Shown here piece after piece: positions 1 through 5,291 of a stretch of 7,220 bases of DNA (positions are counted from its first letter, which is position 1; each line of letters starts with the position of its first letter). Source of the DNA: Draconibacterium orientale. GTDB lineage: Bacteria > Bacteroidota > Bacteroidia > Bacteroidales > UBA1556. The stretch lies in assembly GCA_022736595.1 (NCBI GenBank), contig DZDC01000044.1, forward strand, positions 1 through 7,220. Direction: 5' to 3'. A model generated the notes under the pieces. That model was not told the origin of the DNA and did not search any database. It saw nothing but the letters and a program-made list of their open reading frames with translations. A program made the translations under genes and the position numbers.

Positions 1-6
1 TTGCCC

Positions 7-636
7 CTATTTATAATCCTCAATAACAATCTGCCTTTGGCAAAATTGATATTCCTCTTCTATCCTATTGGAACAAACCACCACAATACGATTTTGAGAA
101 TAAAGCTTGACCATTTGTTGGTACCACTCTATGGCTTTTCGGTCGAGATTAGAAGTAGGTTCGTCTAAGAAAACTGCTCCTGTATCCGAAAGCAAAGCTA
201 AAGCTAATTTTACCCTTTGCTTCATTCCGCTGCTAAAATGTCGTAATTGCTTGTCTTTGGCATCAGACAAATAGCAATAATCGATAAAGCGCTCTTTGGT
301 AAAGCCAGGCACAAGGTTTTGAAATTTAAGATGAAAATCCAGCATTTCGTCCAAGGTAAATTCCTCAGTAAGTTCCATATAGGGAGTGCAAATGGAGATA
401 TACCTATAAACTTCTTCAGAAAGTAAAGCCTTTCCTTGATTCCAGAAATTCACCTTTCCCTTGGTAGGACTAAGGTAGGATGAAAGAATTTGTAAAAGAG
501 TAGATTTGCCACTTCCGTTGGCACCAAGAATCACATAACCCACCGAAGGTAAAATTTCGAGAGAAAGATTTCGAAAAATCCACTGGTTTGCAAAGCGTTT
601 TGCTACAGCTTCAACCTCAATTCGGTCGATCATCAT
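7..636 (-). CDS. ABC-type ATP-binding protein, short single-domain, downstream of lpxA
   Basis: A complete 209-residue ABC ATPase domain with no membrane segment, so it would act at the inner face of the cytoplasmic membrane with a separate permease that is not visible here. Walker A is GANGSGKST (residues 38-46), the signature is a degenerate FSSGMKQ (134-140) in place of LSGGQ, Walker B is AVFLDEP (154-160), and the D-loop is SNLD (162-165). The usual Q-loop glutamine aligns with Pro85 (CTPYMEL), and the usual H-loop histidine aligns with Asn190 (VVCSNRIEEE), so two catalytic-cycle residues differ from the canonical set. The start could be either of two adjacent ATG codons (636 or 633). It begins 6 bp after the lpxA stop, which implies co-transcription with lpxC/fabZ and lpxA. 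The substrate is unknown; a link to lipid A or envelope transport is only suggested by position. The ATPase family is certain, the function is not. Confidence 0.9.
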   Translation of the reverse strand: MMIDRIEVEAVAKRFANQWIFRNLSLEILPSVGYVILGANGSGKSTLLQILSSYLSPTKGKVNFWNQGKALLSEEVYRYISICTPYMELTEEFTLDEMLDFHLKFQNLVPGFTKERFIDYCYLSDAKDKQLRHFSSGMKQRVKLALALLSDTGAVFLDEPTSNLDRKAIEWYQQMVKLYSQNRIVVVCSNRIEEEYQFCQRQIVIEDYK

Positions 637-642
637 TTTGTT

Positions 643-1428
643 TTAACCGTTGGAAGAGTATCCTTTCATCACACCACGTTTTGAATTAACGAGGAATGAA
701 ATGATTTCGTCGCGTTCGCGAGTGGCTGGCATTTCTGTTTCGATGAGGCTAATGGCCTGGCTCACATTGTTTTTCTGTTGAAATAAAATGCGATATATGG
801 TTTGAATTTCGTTGATTTGCTCGGCGCTATAACCTCTACGGCGTAGTCCAATACTGTTGATACCCACATAGCTTACGGGTTCACGACCTGCTTTGCAGAA
901 AGGAGGAACATCTTTGCGAACCAGCGATCCGCCCGAAATCATGCTGTGAGCACCAATGGTTACAAACTGATGTACAGCCACCATGCCTCCAATAATAGCA
1001 AAATCTTCGATGGTAATGTGTCCGGCAAGTTGTGCGGCATTGGCCAAAATACAGTTGTTTCCAACAATGCAATCGTGAGCAATGTGCACGTATGCCATAA
1101 GCAAATTGTTGTTGCCCACTACCGTTTCCATACTGGCTTTGGTACCTCGGTTGATGGTTACGAATTCGCGAATGATGTTGTTGTCGCCAATGCGGACAAT
1201 GCTTTCTTCTCCCTCAAATTTTAAATCCTGAGGAACTGCTGAAATAACCGCTCCAGGAAATATTTTATTGTTTTTGCCAATGCGAGCGCCTTCCATAATG
1301 GTAACGTTGGAGCCAATCCAAGTGCCCTCACCTATTTCCACGTTTTTATCGATGGTTACAAAGGGTTCAATCACTACATTTTTAGCAATTTTTGCTTGAG
1401 GATGAACGTATGCTAGCGGTTGATTCAT
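643..1428 (-). CDS. lpxA: Acyl-ACP--UDP-N-acetylglucosamine O-acyltransferase LpxA
   Basis: Catalyses the first step of lipid A synthesis: transfer of a 3-hydroxyacyl chain from ACP to the 3-OH of UDP-GlcNAc, in the cytoplasm, as a homotrimer. The 261 residues match the usual length (E. coli 262). Hexapeptide repeats of a left-handed beta-helix run from about residue 5 to 185 (for example VVIEPFVTI, GEGTWIGSNV). The catalytic histidine is His118 in the IAHDC motif, with His115 three residues before it, equivalent to E. coli His125 and His122. The GHITIEDFAIIGGM and AVHQF stretches are diagnostic for LpxA against LpxD. The C-terminal helical domain (about 190-261) includes GLRRRGYS, which is also typical of LpxA. 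The ATG lies 3 bp after the lpxC/fabZ stop (TAA GTT ATG), indicating translational coupling or at least a shared mRNA. Acyl chain length preference cannot be read with confidence from the sequence. Confidence 0.97.
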   Translation of the reverse strand: MNQPLAYVHPQAKIAKNVVIEPFVTIDKNVEIGEGTWIGSNVTIMEGARIGKNNKIFPGAVISAVPQDLKFEGEESIVRIGDNNIIREFVTINRGTKASMETVVGNNNLLMAYVHIAHDCIVGNNCILANAAQLAGHITIEDFAIIGGMVAVHQFVTIGAHSMISGGSLVRKDVPPFCKAGREPVSYVGINSIGLRRRGYSAEQINEIQTIYRILFQQKNNVSQAISLIETEMPATRERDEIISFLVNSKRGVMKGYSSNG

Positions 1429-1431
1429 AAC

Positions 1432-2826
1432 TTAAATATTTTTTTTCTTTACTATTTGAGCGAGCATTTCTGCTTCCATAACTATTTTATCGCCTACCCA
1501 TGCTTTTCCTCCCATGTGGCACAACCCTCTACGAATTGGACTTAATAATTTTAAATCAAACACAAGCGTATCCCCGGGAACAACCTTGTTTCTCAGTCTC
1601 ACGTTGTCAATCTTTAGGAAATAGGTAATGTAATTTTCTGGATCTGGTACTTGACTGAGCACCAATATTCCCCCACTTTGTGCCATGGCTTCAATTTGCA
1701 ATACTGCGGGCATCACAGGTTCTTCAGGAAAATGACCAACGAAAAAATCTTCGTTCATGGTCACATTTTTAACTCCAATAACCGAGTCTTCGGTCACACG
1801 CATTATCTTATCGACCAACAGAAATGGGTTGCGATGGGGCAACATACGCTTGATGGCTTCAATATCGTACTGCGGTTTTTGAGTTAGGTCAATTTTGGGA
1901 GGTCCATCGTTTTGCTTTTTGATGTGTTCACGAATCATTTTAGCAAAAGCCACATTGGTTTCGTGTCCTGGACGCACAGCGATAATTCTACCTCGAACTG
2001 GCATTCCTACCAAGGCCAAATCTCCAACCACATCTAAGAGTTTATGGCGGGCGGCCTCATTATCAAACTTGAGTTCCAGATTGTTTAAGATTCCTTTTTG
2101 CATCACCTTCACGGTGGGTTTATTAAACAATTTGGCCATACGTTCCAATTCCAAGTCCGAAACTTGCTTGTTTACAAAAACAATGGCATTACTCAAGTCA
2201 CCGCCTTTGATAAGATTATTATCAAGCAAAAACTCCAGTTCGTGAAGGAAAACAAAGGTGCGACAAGGGGCAATTTCTTCAGCAAATTGAGAGTAGTCAT
2301 TCAATTCGGCATTTTGAGTTCCCAACACCTTAGTATTATAGTCAATCATGGTACTAATGCGACGAGAATCATCGGGGATGATGGTCATTTCGGTACCTCT
2401 TTTTTCGTTTTTATAATTGATAACCTTATTCAATTCAAAATACACGCGGTCTTCGTTAAGGGTTTTGGTTCCCGTTTTTTGAAGGGCATGTACATAATAA
2501 AAAGAGCTACCATCTAAGATGGGGGCTTCTTCCTGATCCATTTCAATATAAACATTATCAATGTTGAGGCCTACCAATGCTGCCAATACGTGTTCGATGG
2601 TCGTTACTCTGGCTTTCCCAAATTGTAAGGTGGTTCCTCTGGAAGTGTCAACCACATAATCGACCAAAGCTTGAAATTCGGGTTTGCCATCAAGGTCCAC
2701 CCTTCTAAAAACGTATCCGGTATTAGCCGGAGCGGGTACAAACTTGATGTTAACTTGTAAACCGGTATGAAGACCAATTCCTGAAATACTTACCTCTTCG
2801 GCAATGGTAACTTGTTTCTCGCTCAT
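1432..2826 (-). CDS. lpxC/fabZ: Bifunctional UDP-3-O-acyl-GlcNAc deacetylase / 3-hydroxyacyl-ACP dehydratase (LpxC-FabZ fusion)
   Basis: A 464-residue fusion. Residues 1 to about 303 are LpxC, the zinc deacetylase for the committed step of lipid A synthesis. Glu78 and His79 (TTIEHV), His261 and Asp265 (HKLLD), and His288 (RPGHETN) match E. coli Glu78, His79, His238, Asp242 and His265, so the zinc site and catalytic residues are all present. The spacing from His79 to His261 is 23 residues longer than in E. coli, implying an insertion in the middle. A hydrophilic linker (about 304-320) leads to a FabZ hot-dog domain (about 321-464) with LPHRNPFLLVD, catalytic His365 in GHFPEEP and Glu379 in IEAMAQ. 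FabZ dehydrates 3-hydroxyacyl-ACP in fatty acid elongation. The motif reads MPAVL where FabZ usually has MPGVL. This fusion is an established Bacteroidota trait. The ATG is chosen because LpxC proteins start a few residues before the conserved SISGIGLHTG. It is followed 3 bp later by lpxA. Confidence 0.97.
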   Translation of the reverse strand: MSEKQVTIAEEVSISGIGLHTGLQVNIKFVPAPANTGYVFRRVDLDGKPEFQALVDYVVDTSRGTTLQFGKARVTTIEHVLAALVGLNIDNVYIEMDQEEAPILDGSSFYYVHALQKTGTKTLNEDRVYFELNKVINYKNEKRGTEMTIIPDDSRRISTMIDYNTKVLGTQNAELNDYSQFAEEIAPCRTFVFLHELEFLLDNNLIKGGDLSNAIVFVNKQVSDLELERMAKLFNKPTVKVMQKGILNNLELKFDNEAARHKLLDVVGDLALVGMPVRGRIIAVRPGHETNVAFAKMIREHIKKQNDGPPKIDLTQKPQYDIEAIKRMLPHRNPFLLVDKIMRVTEDSVIGVKNVTMNEDFFVGHFPEEPVMPAVLQIEAMAQSGGILVLSQVPDPENYITYFLKIDNVRLRNKVVPGDTLVFDLKLLSPIRRGLCHMGGKAWVGDKIVMEAEMLAQIVKKKNI

Positions 2827-2862
2827 TCTTTTGATTTATAGGTTTGTAAATAAAATTGCGGG

Positions 2863-2870
2863 CAAAAGTA
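2863..2870 (-). promoter_or_regulatory. Putative Bacteroidota -7 promoter element for lpxC/fabZ
   Basis: The minus strand reads TACTTTTG, an exact match to the Bacteroidota housekeeping -7 consensus TAnnTTTG. It lies 36 bp before the lpxC/fabZ ATG, which would leave a leader of about 30 nt. No good TTTG -33 box lies at the expected 19-21 bp upstream; an 11-bp tandem repeat occupies that position instead. The call rests on the consensus match and position alone. If it is active, lpxC/fabZ, lpxA and the ATPase can be expressed independently of lpxD. Confidence 0.5.
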
Positions 2871-2876
2871 TCAAAA

Positions 2877-2898
2877 TAAATTAACCTTAAATTAACCT
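2877..2898 (-). repeat. Two exact tandem copies of an 11-bp AT-rich unit upstream of lpxC/fabZ
   Basis: The minus strand carries AGGTTAATTTA twice without a gap (2898-2888 and 2887-2877), just upstream of the putative -7 element. The 11-bp period is close to one helical turn, so both copies would present the same face of the DNA. They cover the -33 position and could serve as an upstream activating or operator site, but chance in AT-rich DNA cannot be excluded. The repeat begins 9 bp after the lpxD stop codon. Confidence 0.75.
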
Positions 2899-2906
2899 CT
2901 GCCCTG

Positions 2907-3950
2907 CTACTTTTCAGCAGTCAATTGTGCAATTCTCTTTTCTAATTCTTTTATTTGTGCTGCCATACCTGGTAGTTTACGGAAATAGACAGACGACTGT
3001 AGAAACGACTTGTGGGTAAAGGAAGGAACTCCCGATTCCACTGAATTGGGGGTTAAAATAGAAGAAGCAATTCCTGACATGGCGCCGATTTTTACGCCAT
3101 CAGCTACTTCAAGATGACCTGCTACGCCTACTTTTCCGCCAAACATACAGTTCTTTCCAATTTTAGTAGAGCCGCTCACTCCTGCCATGGAAGCCATTAC
3201 GGTATTCTCTCCAATCTCAACATTATGTGCTATTTGCACCAAATTATCGAGTTTAACTCCACGGCGGATTATGGTTGAACCCATGGTAGCACGGTCTATG
3301 GTGGTATTAGCCCCCACATCCACACGGTCTTCAATGATTACATTGCCAATCTGAGGCACTTTCCGAAAATCATCTTCAAACTGTGGCGCAAAGCCAAATC
3401 CATCGGCACCAATCACAACGCCTGCATGCAGGGTACACTCATTTCCGATGATGCATTCGTGCATGATTTTTACGCCAGGATATAGATAAGTATTCTTTCC
3501 AATTTTTACTTGATCCCCTACATAACATTGCTGGTAGATTTTAGCACCATCTCCAACGATCGCACCTGGTCCGATGTAGGCAAACTCGCCAATGTAAACA
3601 TCCTGACCAATTTTGGCTGTAGGATCGATGAATGCCTGGGGCGAAATTCCCTTTTTACTTGCACGACGGGCGTTGTCGTATTGCTGCAAAATCTTTGCAA
3701 AAGCAGTATAAGCATCCTCCACTTTGATGAGGGTAGCTTTAACAGGCTTTTCAGGCACAAAACTTTTGTTGATAATCACCACCGAGGATTGGGTGGTATA
3801 AAGATATTGGTTGTACTTTGGATTGGAAAGAAACGATAACCCTCCGGGTTCTCCTTCTTCAATTTTGCTAAGTTTATTAACTATGGCTTGAGGTTCACCT
3901 ACGAGAACCCCGTCAAGCCACATGGCAATTTGTTGCGCGGTAAATTCCAT
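2907..3950 (-). CDS. lpxD: UDP-3-O-(3-hydroxyacyl)glucosamine N-acyltransferase LpxD
   Basis: Catalyses the third lipid A step: N-acylation of UDP-3-O-acyl-glucosamine from 3-hydroxyacyl-ACP, in the cytoplasm, as a homotrimer. It has 347 residues (E. coli 341). The N-terminal uridine-binding domain (about 1-100) contains GLSFLSNPKY, a characteristic LpxD motif. Hexapeptide repeats of a left-handed beta-helix span about 103-300. The catalytic histidine is His242 in NLVQIAHNVEIG, equivalent to E. coli His239, and the GADGFGFAP loop (181-189) is typical of the family. The C-terminus (about 320-347, FRKLPGMAAQIKELEKRIAQL) is a heptad-like helix matching the trimer-forming tail of LpxD. The start is well placed because MEFTAQQIA matches the usual N-terminus. 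It lies 80 bp upstream of lpxC/fabZ, so it may be the first gene of the lipid A operon or a separate unit. It was distinguished from LpxA by the N-terminal domain and the C-terminal coiled tail. Confidence 0.97.
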   Translation of the reverse strand: MEFTAQQIAMWLDGVLVGEPQAIVNKLSKIEEGEPGGLSFLSNPKYNQYLYTTQSSVVIINKSFVPEKPVKATLIKVEDAYTAFAKILQQYDNARRASKKGISPQAFIDPTAKIGQDVYIGEFAYIGPGAIVGDGAKIYQQCYVGDQVKIGKNTYLYPGVKIMHECIIGNECTLHAGVVIGADGFGFAPQFEDDFRKVPQIGNVIIEDRVDVGANTTIDRATMGSTIIRRGVKLDNLVQIAHNVEIGENTVMASMAGVSGSTKIGKNCMFGGKVGVAGHLEVADGVKIGAMSGIASSILTPNSVESGVPSFTHKSFLQSSVYFRKLPGMAAQIKELEKRIAQLTAEK

Positions 3951-3987
3951 ACATTACTATTTATACAATCCGAATTGAATATAAAGC

Positions 3988-4033
3988 CAAAATCGGCACC
4001 CACGAGTCAAAGCTACGTAAGCTGCCGATTTTG
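3988..4033. repeat. Perfect 11-bp inverted repeat between the threonine dehydrogenase gene and lpxD
   Basis: The arms CAAAATCGGCA (3988-3998) and TGCCGATTTTG (4023-4033) are exact reverse complements separated by 24 bp. In minus-strand RNA they would form an 11-bp stem whose 3' arm ends in UUUUG, followed by GCUUUAU. This could be an intrinsic terminator for the upstream threonine dehydrogenase gene (its stop is about 120 bp before) or a leader hairpin of lpxD. The 24-nt loop is long for a terminator and the U-tract after the stem is weak. A -7-like promoter element lies inside the loop. Confidence 0.65.
4008..4015 (-). promoter_or_regulatory. Putative Bacteroidota -7 promoter element for lpxD
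   Basis: The minus strand reads TAGCTTTG, matching TAnnTTTG, 57 bp before the lpxD ATG. It lies within the loop of the 11-bp inverted repeat, so a transcript starting a few bases downstream would contain only the distal arm. No TTTG box is found at 19-21 bp upstream; the nearest is about 29 bp away. The assignment is a consensus match only. Confidence 0.35.
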
Positions 4034-4156
4034 AATTCTTCTTTCAAAGGGCAACAAGGATTTGCTTAGGCTGTGGATACTGTACTGGTGTCGACTCGCT
4101 CTAATGCAATATTTTTTAAAAGGGTTGCGTGAAGGGGTAATTAATTTTAGAAAAAA

Positions 4157-5116
4157 CTAATATTCTCCGTTTTGATGCTTTATTTTAATGTGGTGAAGCA
4201 TGTCTTGGGTCATTTTATCCAAGTCGTACTCTGGTTTCCAACCCCATTCGCTACGAGCGCTAGTATCATCAATGCTGTTGGGCCAGCTATCTGCAATGGC
4301 TTGACGATAATCGGGTTCATAACTAATCTCGAATTGAGGCATATACTTTTTAATGCTTTCAGCCAATTCACCAACAGTAAAACTCATGGCAGCTAAATTA
4401 AAATCACTATGATGTTTAAGATTTTTTATCTCGGCATGAAAAAGGTCGATGGTGGCTTTAAGACAATCGGGCATATACATCATCGGAAGCTTGGTGTCTT
4501 CCTTCACAAAACAGGTGTATTTACCGTATTTGATGGCATCGTAATAAATGGCTACGGCATAGTCAGTAGTGCCTCCTCCAGGGAGCGCCTCATGACTGAT
4601 GATGCCAGGGTAACGAAGACCACGCACATCTATACCATATTTGTTGAAATAATAATCACCCAATAATTCACCCGCAACTTTGGTAATTCCATACATGGTT
4701 TTGGGTTTTAAAACAGTCTCTTGAGGGGTGTTTTCAATGGGAGTTTCTGGACCAAAAGCAGCGATAGAACTTGGCGTTAATACTCGAGTCACTCCTTCTT
4801 CACGAGCCACTTCCAATACATTGATAAGTCCATTCATGTTGATGTTCCAAGCCAACATGGGGTTTTTTTCGCCCACAGCCGAAAGTATGGCAGCAAGATT
4901 GATGATACCATCAATTTGATATTTTTTTACCAAAGAACGAATGCCCTCTCGATCTAAAATATCCAATTGGTGAAAAGGTCCACTTTGCATGATGGAAGCA
5001 GGTGCTTCTTTCAAATCGGTGGCCACTACATGCTCATTGCCATAAATCTTGCGAAGTTCCATGGTAAGCTCTGTTCCAATTTGACCGGCACAGCCTATAA
5101 TAAGGATATTTTTCAT
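4157..5116 (-). CDS. tdh: SDR-type NAD-dependent L-threonine 3-dehydrogenase (epimerase-like family)
   Basis: Predicted to oxidise L-threonine to 2-amino-3-ketobutyrate with NAD+ in the cytoplasm; the product is normally cleaved to glycine and acetyl-CoA by a ligase not seen here. The 319 residues form an extended SDR fold. The Rossmann motif GCAGQIG is at 8-14, Asp34 (VATDL) ends beta-2 as expected for NAD preference, NLAA is at 73-76, Ser116/Ser117 lie in TPSSIAAFGP, and the catalytic pair is Tyr142/Lys146 (YGITK). RYPGIIS, PGGGTTDYAV, LPMMYMPD and the C-terminal ADSWPNSIDD...WGWKPEYDL closely resemble, from memory, the short-chain threonine dehydrogenases known from Flavobacterium. These motifs separate it from UDP-galactose epimerases. 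An in-frame ATG exists at 5143, but the start at 5116 (MKNILIIG) is preferred because family members begin just before the Rossmann beta strand. It is isolated from its neighbours by 175 and 206 bp gaps, so probably monocistronic. Confidence 0.88.
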   Translation of the reverse strand: MKNILIIGCAGQIGTELTMELRKIYGNEHVVATDLKEAPASIMQSGPFHQLDILDREGIRSLVKKYQIDGIINLAAILSAVGEKNPMLAWNINMNGLINVLEVAREEGVTRVLTPSSIAAFGPETPIENTPQETVLKPKTMYGITKVAGELLGDYYFNKYGIDVRGLRYPGIISHEALPGGGTTDYAVAIYYDAIKYGKYTCFVKEDTKLPMMYMPDCLKATIDLFHAEIKNLKHHSDFNLAAMSFTVGELAESIKKYMPQFEISYEPDYRQAIADSWPNSIDDTSARSEWGWKPEYDLDKMTQDMLHHIKIKHQNGEY

Positions 5117-5171
5117 ACTTAATTCTTCATTTAAAGGATACATACGGTGATGAACTTGTTAAAAAACTTGG

Positions 5172-5179
5172 CAAAGTTA
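5172..5179 (-). promoter_or_regulatory. Putative Bacteroidota -7 promoter element for the threonine dehydrogenase gene
   Basis: The minus strand reads TAACTTTG, matching TAnnTTTG, 55 bp before the preferred ATG at 5116 and 28 bp before the alternative ATG at 5143. It lies downstream of the terminator of the preceding gene, where a new promoter is needed. No clear TTTG -33 box is present at the usual distance. Confidence 0.45.
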
Positions 5180-5260
5180 TAGCTTATTTAACTCGCTTTA
5201 CCTGCTGTAATCTTGCAGTTTGTACTTCCTACAATTATATTTTGTCAATTCTTTGAAACA

Positions 5261-5285
5261 GAAAAGCCGGTGTTTAACCGGCCTT
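5261..5285 (-). terminator. Intrinsic terminator of the T9SS surface protein gene
   Basis: On the minus strand AAGGCCGG (5285-5278) pairs with CCGGCTTT (5270-5263) around the 7-nt loop TTAAACA. This gives an 8-bp stem with one G-T wobble, running into a short TTTT tract. It starts 6 bp after the TAA of the surface protein gene. On the plus strand the same hairpin is followed by CTTACTTTTTT, so it could also work in reverse, but no plus-strand gene approaches it. Confidence 0.85.
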
Positions 5286-5291
5286 ACTTTT

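Noticed and set aside
881..1072. Minus-strand open frame inside lpxA
   Set aside because: Shadow of the lpxA coding sequence in another frame; low-complexity Cys/His/Trp-rich translation with no recognisable domain.
1895..2517. Overlapping plus-strand open frames inside lpxC/fabZ
   Set aside because: Antisense shadows of a well-conserved gene with intact active sites; no domain or plausible start region.
2899..2925. Small inverted repeat CTGCT/AGCAG overlapping the lpxD stop codon, considered as a terminator
   Set aside because: The stem is only 5 bp and is followed by GGCAGAGG with no T tract, so it is unlikely to stop transcription before lpxC/fabZ.
4034..4156. Stretch between the threonine dehydrogenase stop and the inverted repeat, inspected for a small gene or RNA
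   Set aside because: No open frame with a credible start, no structured RNA motif that I can recognise, and only an unpaired TTTTTT tract just after the stop codon.
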